This document shows positions 1 to 5,526 of a stretch of 5,977 bases of DNA, in pieces (positions within the stretch are counted from its first letter, which is position 1; each line of letters begins with the position of its first letter). The notes beneath the pieces are model-generated. The model did no database searches. It was given only the letters and a program-made list of their open reading frames with translations, and was not told the DNA's origin. The DNA comes from Frankiales bacterium (GTDB taxonomy: Bacteria; Actinomycetota; Actinomycetes; Mycobacteriales; SCTD01). A program made the translations under genes and the position numbers. The stretch covers positions 1-5,977 of the forward strand of contig JAODNQ010000032.1 of the NCBI GenBank assembly GCA_025464695.1. The letters run 5' to 3'.

Positions 1-662
1 GGGGTGTCCTTGGGCATCCGCGGGCCGTACACGTTGTGGTACCTCAGCGCGACGACATTGCCGCCGGTGCCGCGGGCCCAGGACGCGCACAGGTGCTCCT
101 GCGCGGTCTTCGTCGCGGCGTAGACGCTGCGGGGGTCGAGCGCGGCGTCCTCCGGGACGAGCTCCCAGGCGAGGTCGGCGCCGCACTGCGGGCACGGCGG
201 CTCGAAGCGGCCGGCGTCGAGGTCGGCCACGGCGCGCGGACCCGGCCGGACGAGGCCGTGCACGGGGCAGGCGTAACGGCCCTCGCCGTAGACGACCATC
301 GAGCTGGCGAGCACCAGGCGGCGCACCCCCGCGGCCGCCGCCGCGGCCAGCAGGACGGCGGTGCCCAGCTCGTTGACGCCGACGTAGTGCGGCAGGTCCT
401 GCAGGTCGACGCCGAGCCCGACGACCGCGGCCTGGTGGCACACGGCGTCGACGCCGACGAGTGCGCGGTCGACGGCGTCGCGGTCGCGGACGTCGGCGTG
501 CAGCCGCTCGGTCAGGCGGGGGTCCAGGGAGCCGGGCCACCCGCCCGGGTGGACGTCGGGCAGCAGCGCGTCGAGGACGACGACCTCGTGGCCGTCGTCG
601 AGCAGGGCGCTCGCGACGTGGCCGCCGATGAAGCCGGCGCCGCCGGTCAGCAGCACCCTCAC
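1..662 (-). CDS. NAD-dependent sugar epimerase/dehydratase (extended SDR), C-terminus cut by window edge
   Basis: The frame encodes 220 residues plus a partial codon and runs off the left edge, so roughly the last third is missing. Visible motifs are those of the extended short-chain dehydrogenases. The NAD-binding GGAGFIG lies at residues 7-13 after a beta strand, and D31 at the end of the next strand favours NAD over NADP. The catalytic serine region is LASSMVVYG (118-126), and the YAATK catalytic Tyr/Lys motif is Y181/K185. A typical substrate is a nucleotide-diphosphate sugar, in the cytoplasm. Between the Ser and Tyr motifs there is a cysteine-bearing insertion (C132, C157-P-Q-C160) that resembles a small zinc-binding loop. 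The GTG start at 662-660 overlaps the TGA of the preceding membrane-protein gene (GTGA), which decides the start; an in-frame GTG two codons later is less likely. It is the last visible gene of the five-gene operon. The family is certain, the exact sugar is not; a UDP-glucose or dTDP-rhamnose 4-epimerase-like activity is possible. Confidence 0.9.
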   Translation of the reverse strand, partial: MRVLLTGGAGFIGGHVASALLDDGHEVVVLDALLPDVHPGGWPGSLDPRLTERLHADVRDRDAVDRALVGVDAVCHQAAVVGLGVDLQDLPHYVGVNELGTAVLLAAAAAAGVRRLVLASSMVVYGEGRYACPVHGLVRPGPRAVADLDAGRFEPPCPQCGADLAWELVPEDAALDPRSVYAATKTAQEHLCASWARGTGGNVVALRYHNVYGPRMPKDT

Positions 663-1096
663 GCGCGCCGCCGGCGCAGCCGGGTGACGCCGTACAGGAG
701 CGCGCTGCCGAGGAACAGGGCGGCGACCAGGACGAGGTACCGGGTCAGGTAGACGTCCTGGTCGCGGCTGCTGGCGAAGCGGAACGACTCCTCGCTGTGC
801 TGCGTGATGACCGGCCAGAACACGAGCAGCAGCAGGCCGGACAGCAGGGTCGGGACGCGCACCCAGTTGACCGACCCGCGGGGGAGCACCGAGGACGCGA
901 CCCGGTCGGCCGCGGCGTACAGGGGGAAGAGCACGAGGTCGTGCAGCAGCACGGCGCCGAGGAACCACGCGCCGATGCGGAGCGCGGAGGAGCCGTCGGC
1001 GACCGCGACGACGGCGGCTCCGGCGAGTGCGAGGCAGCCGGCGACGGCCAGCACGTGCAGCACGGAGCTGCCGTACAGCAGGCGGAAGGACCTCAC
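659..1096 (-). CDS. Four-helix integral membrane protein of unknown function
   Basis: The product is 145 residues. Four hydrophobic segments are visible at about residues 12-33, 41-62, 82-98 and 118-137, and the tail is arginine-rich (RLRRRRA), as expected for a cytoplasmic C-terminus. A conserved-looking patch LHDLVLFPLY (51-60) follows in helix 2, and the hydrophilic stretch at 99-117 (TQHSEESFRF...) forms the loop before helix 4. I do not recognise a named domain, and there is no cysteine pair or obvious catalytic motif. The GTG start at 1096-1094 forms a GTGA overlap with the stop of the Moco oxidoreductase gene, and its own TGA overlaps the epimerase start. A GTG two codons upstream is an alternative start. 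Its place directly after the cytochrome b/Moco gene suggests a membrane accessory of that enzyme, which is an inference from position only. Confidence 0.85.
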   Translation of the reverse strand: MRSFRLLYGSSVLHVLAVAGCLALAGAAVVAVADGSSALRIGAWFLGAVLLHDLVLFPLYAAADRVASSVLPRGSVNWVRVPTLLSGLLLLVFWPVITQHSEESFRFASSRDQDVYLTRYLVLVAALFLGSALLYGVTRLRRRRA

Positions 1097-2466
1097 GCCC
1101 ACCGCCCCTTCTCCTGGACGCTGATCGACTGCACCCACTTGGTGTTGTGCACCCCCGGCAGCGAGGGCGCGATGACGCGCGCGGGGTAGCCGTGGTCCAG
1201 CGACAGGTCGACGCCGTTGACCTGCAGGGCCAGCAGCGCGTCGCCGTGCGTCAGGTGCTGCGTCCCGAGGGTGGCCCGGGCGAAGGCGCCCTGGCGCTCG
1301 AGCGACGTGACGACGGCGCGCTCCGGGCGGGCGACCCCGGCCAGCGCCACGAGGTCGCGCAGCCGCACCCCCGTCCACGTCTGCACGGTGGACCAGCCCT
1401 CGACGCAGGCGATGGGCAGCTCGACGGTGTGCTGCGGCATCGCCAGCAGCTGCGCGCGGGACAGCTGCACCGGCGTCGGTCCGACCAGCGACAGCGACCA
1501 GTCCGCGGTCATGTCGCGGGTCACCTGCGCTCCGAAGGCGGTGCGGTTCACCTGGAAGTCGGTGGGGCCGTCGCCGTAGCTCTGGCCGCGCGGGGACAGC
1601 AGGGCGGTGGGGCGCAGGGTGTCGCTGAGCGTCTCGCCGACGGTCACCGCGGTGACGGCGAGCGCGCTGCCACCGACCAGGGCGAGGGCGCCGCGTCGGC
1701 TCATCGTCGGCGCCGCGGGCTCGACGGCGACCAGGCCGTCGGCGTCGGGCGGCTCGGGCACCGTGCGGTCCAGCGGCGTGCGGAGCTCCTCGCCCAGCGA
1801 CCTGCTCCCCAGCGACCGCAGCATGACGGGCAGCTTCAGGACGACGTGCGCCGCGAAGGCCGCGAGGAACACCCAGGCGCCGTAGTAGTGGCCGGTGTAG
1901 AAGTCGAAGCCGAAGACGTAGTCGTACTGGATGTTCAGCACGCCGGTGGCGAGCTCGAACAGGATGCCGCCGACCAGCAGCGCGATCGTGAGCCGCTCCA
2001 GCACCTGCGCGAGGCTGCGCGCGGGCGGCCAGGCGAACAGCTTCGGCACGACCGACCACAGCTTCGCGAGAACCACCGGCACGAGCGCCAGACCGAGTCC
2101 GACGTGCAGCCCCTGGTTCAGCCGGTACAGCCACGACGGGTGCGCCGGCCACGGGAAGTACGGGAACCGCAGGACGGGGTCGACGGGGAACGCGTTGCCG
2201 GGGAACCGCGGCTCGTAGGCGTTGTAGGACGCGAAGCCCGTGAGGATCACGACGGGCAGGCCGACCAGCAGGACGGCGGCGAAGACGGCGGTCAGCCAGG
2301 GACCGCGGATCGGGCTGCGCCAGACGCGGGCGTCGAACAGCCGCAGCGGCGGGCGGGCCCGCTCGACCGCGCGCCACAGGGGGGCGGGCCAGCCGTACGG
2401 GTGCTCCGCCTCGGCGCGGGGGACGCCGTCGGGGGCGACGTCGGTGCCGCGATCGGTGGCGGTCAC
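1093..2466 (-). CDS. Membrane cytochrome b fused to a molybdopterin-dependent (sulfite oxidase-type) oxidoreductase domain
   Basis: This 457-residue protein has two parts. The N-terminal half is a di-haem-like membrane domain with hydrophobic helices near residues 57-78, 118-138, 158-178 and 194-212. Candidate haem ligands are H121, H193 and H207. A linker ends in a twin-arginine-like SRRG (256-259) before a hydrophobic stretch (260-276), which probably acts as a Tat-type internal signal or fifth helix and places the rest outside the membrane. The C-terminal part (about 315-452) is an oxidoreductase molybdopterin-binding domain. Its PIACVEGWS (351-359) carries the cysteine (C354) expected to ligate molybdenum, as in sulfite oxidase and MsrP/YedY, and DHGYPAR (424-430) with a C-terminal HNTKW motif (440-444) is typical of the fold. 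The sulfite-oxidase dimerisation domain is absent. Known relatives split these parts between MsrP and MsrQ or place them in separate genes. The GTG start forms a GTGA overlap with the methyltransferase stop. The substrate is unknown; sulfite, S-oxides or N-oxides are all possible. Confidence 0.92.
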   Translation of the reverse strand: MTATDRGTDVAPDGVPRAEAEHPYGWPAPLWRAVERARPPLRLFDARVWRSPIRGPWLTAVFAAVLLVGLPVVILTGFASYNAYEPRFPGNAFPVDPVLRFPYFPWPAHPSWLYRLNQGLHVGLGLALVPVVLAKLWSVVPKLFAWPPARSLAQVLERLTIALLVGGILFELATGVLNIQYDYVFGFDFYTGHYYGAWVFLAAFAAHVVLKLPVMLRSLGSRSLGEELRTPLDRTVPEPPDADGLVAVEPAAPTMSRRGALALVGGSALAVTAVTVGETLSDTLRPTALLSPRGQSYGDGPTDFQVNRTAFGAQVTRDMTADWSLSLVGPTPVQLSRAQLLAMPQHTVELPIACVEGWSTVQTWTGVRLRDLVALAGVARPERAVVTSLERQGAFARATLGTQHLTHGDALLALQVNGVDLSLDHGYPARVIAPSLPGVHNTKWVQSISVQEKGRWA

Positions 2467-3110
2467 GCGGCCCGGCTCTGCAGGACGTCGGGAGCGAGCA
2501 CCGCGAAGTGCCGGCCCGCGGCCGCCCACGCCTCGACCGTCCGCAGCCCCGCGGCGCGCGCGACGCCCACGAGGTCGTCCGCCGACACGTGGGCCCAGGG
2601 GAACCACGACGACGCCGCCTCGCCGGCCTCCAGGCGCACCTGGACACGACGGGTCGACGTCGCCGGCGGGTCCAGCTCCAAGACCACGCGGCCGGCGTCG
2701 GAGAGCAGGGCACGGGAGCGACGGAGCAGCCCGACCGGGTCGCCGCCGATGCCGATGTTGCCGTCGGCGAGCAGGACCGTCGACCACCGGGTGCCGTCGA
2801 GCAGAGCGTCGTGCACCGAGGCGTGCAGGACGTGGACGCCCCGTGCGCGGGCGAGCGCCACGGCGGCCGGAGCCACGTCGACGCCGGTGCAGGCGGTGCC
2901 GTCGGCGAGCAGGGCGCGGGCGAGACGCCCCGGTCCGCAGCCGACGTCGAGGGTGGCGCTGCCGCACCGGCTGAGCAGCTCGTCGTCGCCGGGCAGCTGC
3001 GCCGCGGCCCAGCGCGGGGCGTCGAGCGGCCGGGTCAGGCCGTCGTCGTAGCGGACGCGGACGTCGTCGCCGCGCAGCGCCCGGCCGTAGACCTCAGCGG
3101 GGGCGGTCAT
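2463..3110 (-). CDS. Class I SAM-dependent methyltransferase
   Basis: The product is 215 residues with a Rossmann-like methyltransferase core. Motif I is LDVGCGPGR (54-62), the SAM-binding glycine loop. The acidic residue expected to hold the SAM ribose is D78 in GVDVAP (76-81), and LLADGNIGIGGDP (113-125) lies where motif IV and the following turn are expected. A strand VVLELDPP (142-149) follows, and the C-terminal part (167-204) carries a WFPW patch and the final sheet, FAVLAP. The ATG at 3110 overlaps the stop of the upstream gene as ATGA, with a G-rich stretch just ahead as a weak ribosome binding site. The 'DGNIGIGGDP' segment is unusual for generic methyltransferases and may mark a subfamily. 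It should act in the cytoplasm on a small molecule or an intermediate from its operon neighbours. The substrate cannot be deduced from the sequence. Confidence 0.92.
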   Translation of the reverse strand: MTAPAEVYGRALRGDDVRVRYDDGLTRPLDAPRWAAAQLPGDDELLSRCGSATLDVGCGPGRLARALLADGTACTGVDVAPAAVALARARGVHVLHASVHDALLDGTRWSTVLLADGNIGIGGDPVGLLRRSRALLSDAGRVVLELDPPATSTRRVQVRLEAGEAASSWFPWAHVSADDLVGVARAAGLRTVEAWAAAGRHFAVLAPDVLQSRAA

Positions 3111-3760
3111 GCCCGGGCCCCGTCCAGGAGCGTGGGAGCGAGCCGGGCGAGCGCGCTGTCCGGTCGGACCTGGGCGAGCACCTCGGACAGGTCGGCGGCG
3201 GTGTCGATGTCGCGCAGCACCGGCAGGGCGGCGGGGGGCAGGCCCAGCTCCGTCAGCCGGGCGGCCTGGGCCGAGCCGGTGCGGTCGGTCGACATGGGCA
3301 CGCCGTCGAAGGCGCGAGGGTGCGGGGCGTGCAGCCCGCAGGCCCACCAGCCGCCGTCCGCGGCGAGGCCGAGGACGCTGCTCGAGGCGAGCAGGGCGTG
3401 CACCGCGCGGGTCAGCAGGTCCGGCGTGACCTGCGGGGTGTCCATGCCGACGAGCAGCAGGGGCAGGTCGCAGGTCGCGGCGGCGTCGGCGAAGGCGGCG
3501 GTCAGCCGGGCGTCGAGCCCGCCGGCCGCCTGGGGGAGGACGTCGAAGCCGGGCGGGACGGGGAACGACGTCGCGCCGTCGAGCACGAGGACGCGCCGGG
3601 CGACCGGGGTCGCGGCGACGGCGGCCAGCGTGTCGGCGAGCGCTGCCGCGGCGACGGCGGCGCCCTGCTCGGGGGTCAGGGGAGGGGTGAGACGGGTCTT
3701 GACCCGTCCCGCGAGAGGTTCCTTGGCGAGCACGAGCAGCTGGCAGGCGAGCGGGGTCAC
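3107..3760 (-). CDS. DUF2064 / TIGR04282-type glycosyltransferase-like protein (NTP-transferase fold)
   Basis: This 217-residue protein belongs by its motifs to the DUF2064 family, which has a GT-A/MobA-like nucleotidyltransferase fold. Members are usually annotated as rSAM/selenodomain-associated transferase 1 or 'arsenosugar biosynthesis glycosyltransferase'. The N-terminal signature AKEPLAGRVKTRL (12-24) is the nucleotide-binding loop. GMDTPQ (105-110) is the acidic metal-binding motif, ADGGWW (134-139) is the second family motif, and DIDTAADL (184-191) is the usual C-terminal D-x-D-T. The length is normal for the family. I take the GTG at 3760 as start because GAGAGGAAGG sits 5 nt upstream; an in-frame GTG at 3778 would add six residues but would place that site inside the gene. 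It is the first gene of the operon. In other genomes the family often sits beside family-2 glycosyltransferases, methyltransferases and sugar-modifying enzymes, in line with its neighbours here. The biochemical role is unproven. Confidence 0.9.
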   Translation of the reverse strand: MTPLACQLLVLAKEPLAGRVKTRLTPPLTPEQGAAVAAAALADTLAAVAATPVARRVLVLDGATSFPVPPGFDVLPQAAGGLDARLTAAFADAAATCDLPLLLVGMDTPQVTPDLLTRAVHALLASSSVLGLAADGGWWACGLHAPHPRAFDGVPMSTDRTGSAQAARLTELGLPPAALPVLRDIDTAADLSEVLAQVRPDSALARLAPTLLDGARA

Positions 3761-3765
3761 AGCTG

Positions 3766-3775
3766 CCTTCCTCTC
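3766..3775 (-). promoter_or_regulatory. Ribosome binding site that sets the DUF2064 gene start
   Basis: On the minus strand GAGAGGAAGG ends 5 nt before the GTG at 3760. It is the strongest Shine-Dalgarno match in this operon, and it lies inside the reading frame of the alternative GTG at 3778, so it argues for the shorter form. This is also the only gene of the operon not started by a stop/start overlap. Confidence 0.6.
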
Positions 3776-3815
3776 CACGACGGGATGCGGTCGAACGGAC
3801 CGGTCGGGCCCGGCA

Positions 3816-3856
3816 CGACGACGGGGGGCAGGCGGAGTGCCTGCCCCCCGTCGTCG
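3816..3856 (-). terminator. Perfect 18-bp GC hairpin after lipoprotein gene 1
   Basis: The left arm 3816-3833 and right arm 3839-3856 are exact reverse complements, separated by a 5-nt loop (3834-3838). It lies 73 nt past the stop of the first lipoprotein gene and 55 nt ahead of the DUF2064 start. There is no T-tract on either strand, which is usual for terminators in high-GC actinobacteria. It probably ends the lipoprotein transcript. Whether the downstream operon starts from its own promoter in the short gap or from read-through is not clear; I see no convincing promoter in 3776-3815. Confidence 0.8.
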
Positions 3857-3929
3857 GACGTGCGGGTCAGCGTGCCCCGGACACGCGGCCCGGGCCAGCC
3901 GGGGGCGTGCAGGACCAGCGGGACCGGGA

Positions 3930-4589
3930 CTAGCTGGCCGGGACGGCCAGCGTGATCTTGGCGATGCCCACGAGGGCGTTCTCCTTGACCGCGGTCGTCT
4001 TGTAGGTGGCGTTCAGCAGGTCGGCGGCGGCCTTGGTGAACTTCACCTGGGTGCCCTCGAGCACGGCGTCGCCGTTCTCCATCGCGAGCGGCTTGAGCGT
4101 GGTGCCGTCGAGGAAGAACAGGGGCGCGTCCTGGACGACGTCCTTGCCGTTGGCGGAGACGTCGCCGAACAGCATCGACTTGCCGGGGTCGACGTCGAAG
4201 TTGGTGAGCTCGACCTTGATGCCGCCGCCGGTGAGGCTCAGGCCGGAGCCGTCGTGGTGGATGAGGCCCTGCACGTACGGGTCGACGCTGCCCGGCTTGA
4301 AGTACTTGGCGCTGCCCCCGGTGATCGGGAAGCTGGCGACGCCCTCGGCGGAGACGGTCGCGCGGCCCACGGGGGCCGGCGTCAGGCCGAGGCTCTTGAG
4401 GCCGGCGGCGAACGCGGAGTCGAGGGTGACCGCGGTCATCTTGCCGGTCAGCATGGGGATCTCGGCCAACGGCGCGGAGGAGTCGGCCTTGCTGCTGCCG
4501 CTGCCGCTGTCCTTCTCGTCGTCGCCACAGGCGGACAGGGACAGGGACAGGGTGCCGATCAGAGCGAGGGTCAGAAGGCTCTTGCGCAT
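3930..4589 (-). CDS. Secreted lipoprotein, paralogue 1 of a tandem pair
   Basis: The product is 219 residues. It opens with a lipoprotein signal peptide: MRKS, a hydrophobic core, and lipobox L18-S19-A20-C21, followed by an acidic Ser/Gly-rich linker (22-40). It should be lipid-anchored to the outer face of the cytoplasmic membrane. The mature domain (about 41-216) looks beta-rich, with FPITGG (87-92), DPYVxGxIxHDGSG (103-116), KVELTNF (125-131), GDVSANG (142-148), APLFFLDG (155-162), VLEGT (176-180), and a C-terminal VGIAKITL (207-214). No cysteine occurs apart from the lipobox, so disulphide redox chemistry is unlikely. I do not recognise a firm domain; the G-x-I-x-H-x-G-x-G-L-x-L pattern faintly recalls HtaA-like domains. 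The ATG at 4589 has a GAGAGG site 10 nt upstream. A longer in-frame start near 4715 would translate the promoter and the preceding hairpin and is rejected. It is about 66% identical to the neighbouring paralogue and has its own promoter and terminator. Confidence 0.9.
   Translation of the reverse strand: MRKSLLTLALIGTLSLSLSACGDDEKDSGSGSSKADSSAPLAEIPMLTGKMTAVTLDSAFAAGLKSLGLTPAPVGRATVSAEGVASFPITGGSAKYFKPGSVDPYVQGLIHHDGSGLSLTGGGIKVELTNFDVDPGKSMLFGDVSANGKDVVQDAPLFFLDGTTLKPLAMENGDAVLEGTQVKFTKAAADLLNATYKTTAVKENALVGIAKITLAVPAS
4533..4552 (-). repeat. In-frame hexanucleotide repeat in the signal peptide
   Basis: GGACAG is repeated three times at 4533-4550 on the plus strand, with two further matching bases after it. 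In the gene's sense it is CTGTCC x3, which codes for the Leu-Ser repeats just before the lipobox cysteine of lipoprotein 1. Loss or gain of a unit would keep the frame and only change signal-peptide length by two residues. It may be no more than codon bias in a Leu/Ser-rich stretch. Confidence 0.5.
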
Positions 4590-4609
4590 GCGGGGTGGTC
4601 CTCTCGAGG

Positions 4610-4627
4610 AGCGGCGCTGCCGCCGCT
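4610..4627 (-). other. Leader stem-loop of lipoprotein gene 1
   Basis: A 7-bp perfect stem (4610-4616 with 4621-4627) and a 4-nt loop lie in the untranslated leader, just 5' of the GAGAGG ribosome binding site (4600-4605) and 3' of the predicted transcription start. It could stabilise the mRNA or tune translation. Short GC stems are common by chance at this base composition, so the call rests mostly on the matching stem in the leader of the paralogue. Confidence 0.4.
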
Positions 4628-4637
4628 GGGGTGTCAC

Positions 4638-4668
4638 AGGTCGTTCGCGGCCGCAGCGGGAACGGTTC
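4638..4668 (-). promoter_or_regulatory. Putative ECF-sigma promoter of lipoprotein gene 1
   Basis: On the minus strand the sequence reads GAACCG, 14 nt, GCGAACGACCT. The GAACC block resembles ECF -35 elements (GAAC core) and CGAAC, 16 nt downstream of it, resembles ECF -10 elements such as the CGAAT of SigK-type promoters. The same two blocks with the same 31-nt span occur ahead of the paralogous gene, while the bases between them differ. It would start a leader of about 40 nt. The assignment to an ECF sigma factor is an inference; the shared motif is seen directly. Confidence 0.7.
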
Positions 4669-4709
4669 ACCTGCGCCCGTGTGGGACCGGCCACGCGACC
4701 CCGGACGCA

Positions 4710-4745
4710 CGACACCCCGCGCAGCCGGGGCTGCGCGGGGTGTCG
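4710..4745 (-). terminator. 16-bp GC hairpin between the two lipoprotein genes
   Basis: Arms 4710-4725 and 4730-4745 are exact reverse complements with a 4-nt loop. It lies 23 nt past the stop of lipoprotein gene 2 and upstream of the promoter of gene 1, so it separates the two paralogues into independent transcription units. No T-tract follows, as for the other terminator in the window. Confidence 0.8.
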
Positions 4746-4768
4746 GGTCGTGCGGTCGTGCAGGGGGA

Positions 4769-5434
4769 CTACTTGCCCGCGAGGGTGATCTTCGCGACGC
4801 CGACCTTGAAGAACTCGGTCAGGGCGGTGGTGCCGTAGGTCTTGTTGAGCAGGTCAGCGGCGGCCTTGGTGAGGGAGACCGTGGTGCCCTCGAGGACCGG
4901 CGCGCCGTCCTCCATCTTCAGCGGCTGGAGGGTGCTGCCGTCGAGGAAGAACAGCGGGGCGCCCTTGACGACGCTGGTGCCGTTGGCGGAGACGTCACCC
5001 GTGAGCATCGAGGTGCCCGGGTTCACGAGGAAGTTGGTGAGCTCGACCTTGGTCTTGCCGTCGGTGAGGGAGATGCCCGAGCCGTCGTGCTTGATCTCGC
5101 CCTCGACGTAGGGGTCGTGCGTGCCGGGGGTCCAGTAGGTGGCGTTGCCACCGGTGATCGGGAACGCGAGCACACCGTCGGTGAGCTTCGCGGTGCCGAC
5201 GATGCCGGGGGTGAGCTTGAGGCTGGTGAGGCCCTGGACGAAGCCGGCGTCGAGCTTGAGCTCGGTCTGCTTGCCGGTCAGCGTCGCGATGACGGCGGCC
5301 GGGGTGGCGGCGGCGGAGGCGCCGTCCTTGCCGGTGTCGGAGTCGTTGTCGCTGCAGGCCGAGACGCTGAGCGCCAGGGCGCCCGCGAGGGCGAGGGTCG
5401 TGACGGCCTTGCGGCTCTTGGTCAGGGTGCGCAT
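4769..5434 (-). CDS. Secreted lipoprotein, paralogue 2 of a tandem pair
   Basis: The product is 221 residues. It has a signal peptide with a basic n-region (R2, K6, R8, K9), a hydrophobic core (11-22) and lipobox V24-S25-A26-C27, then an acidic, Ala/Ser-rich linker (28-47). The mature domain matches paralogue 1 block by block: FPITGG (91-96), HDPYVEGEIKHDGSG (106-120), KVELTNF (129-135), TGDVSANG (145-152), APLFFLDG (159-166), VLEGT (180-184), KAAADLLN (190-197) and VGVAKITL (211-218). I count about 111 identities over 168 aligned residues, with one single-residue gap. No cysteine remains apart from the lipobox. The signal and linker are much less alike than the domain, as expected for a duplication under selection on the domain. 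The ATG at 5434 has a GAGAGGAC ribosome binding site 10-12 nt upstream. No function is known to me; a surface binding or scaffold role is more likely than catalysis because I see no catalytic pattern. Confidence 0.9.
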   Translation of the reverse strand: MRTLTKSRKAVTTLALAGALALSVSACSDNDSDTGKDGASAAATPAAVIATLTGKQTELKLDAGFVQGLTSLKLTPGIVGTAKLTDGVLAFPITGGNATYWTPGTHDPYVEGEIKHDGSGISLTDGKTKVELTNFLVNPGTSMLTGDVSANGTSVVKGAPLFFLDGSTLQPLKMEDGAPVLEGTTVSLTKAAADLLNKTYGTTALTEFFKVGVAKITLAGK

Positions 5435-5458
5435 GCGGGGTCAGGTCCTCTCGTCGCA

Positions 5459-5475
5459 CGGCAGGAGGTCTGCCG
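5459..5475 (-). other. Leader stem-loop of lipoprotein gene 2
   Basis: A 6-bp perfect stem (5459-5464 with 5470-5475) and a 5-nt loop sit in the leader between the putative promoter and the ribosome binding site (5447-5452). The position matches the stem in the leader of the paralogue, but the sequence differs. Its role is unknown. Confidence 0.35.
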
Positions 5476-5495
5476 GCTCGTGCTCTGTCTTCACG

Positions 5496-5526
5496 AGGTC
5501 GTTCGCACGGGCCGTCCGTCCGGTTC
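5496..5526 (-). promoter_or_regulatory. Putative ECF-sigma promoter of lipoprotein gene 2
   Basis: The minus strand carries GAACCG, 14 nt, GCGAACGACCT, the same blocks and spacing as the promoter of lipoprotein gene 1. The predicted leader is about 55 nt. The -35 block abuts a palindrome at 5526-5543, a possible operator. The sigma factor and any anti-sigma gene lie outside this window. Confidence 0.7.

Noticed and set aside
659..2713. A single long minus-strand frame covering the membrane protein and the Moco gene region
   Set aside because: Only its last 145 codons are real. The rest is an out-of-frame reading of the Moco gene, rich in Arg and Pro.
1027..3051. Long open frame on the plus strand (also 36-752 and 2508-4838)
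   Set aside because: They lie antisense to genes with clear family motifs, and the predicted proteins are Arg/Gly/Ala-rich with no domain; such frames are a normal effect of very high GC content.
3784..3815. GACC ... CGTC as an ECF promoter for the operon
   Set aside because: The spacing is too long (about 19 nt) and the sequence does not match the two good promoters in the window.
3757..4710. Minus-strand frame overlapping lipoprotein 1, and a similar one at 4995-5459 over lipoprotein 2
   Set aside because: Both are Arg/Gln/His-rich shadow readings shifted in frame against genes with clear signal peptides and paralogous domains.
4590..4715. Upstream in-frame start adding 42 residues to lipoprotein 1
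   Set aside because: It would translate the promoter blocks and leader, and would place an arginine-rich segment ahead of an intact lipoprotein signal peptide.
3930..5434. Naming the lipoproteins as fasciclin proteins by analogy with SigK-controlled MPT70/MPT83
   Set aside because: The fasciclin H1/H2 motifs are not visible; only the promoter type and surface location are similar.
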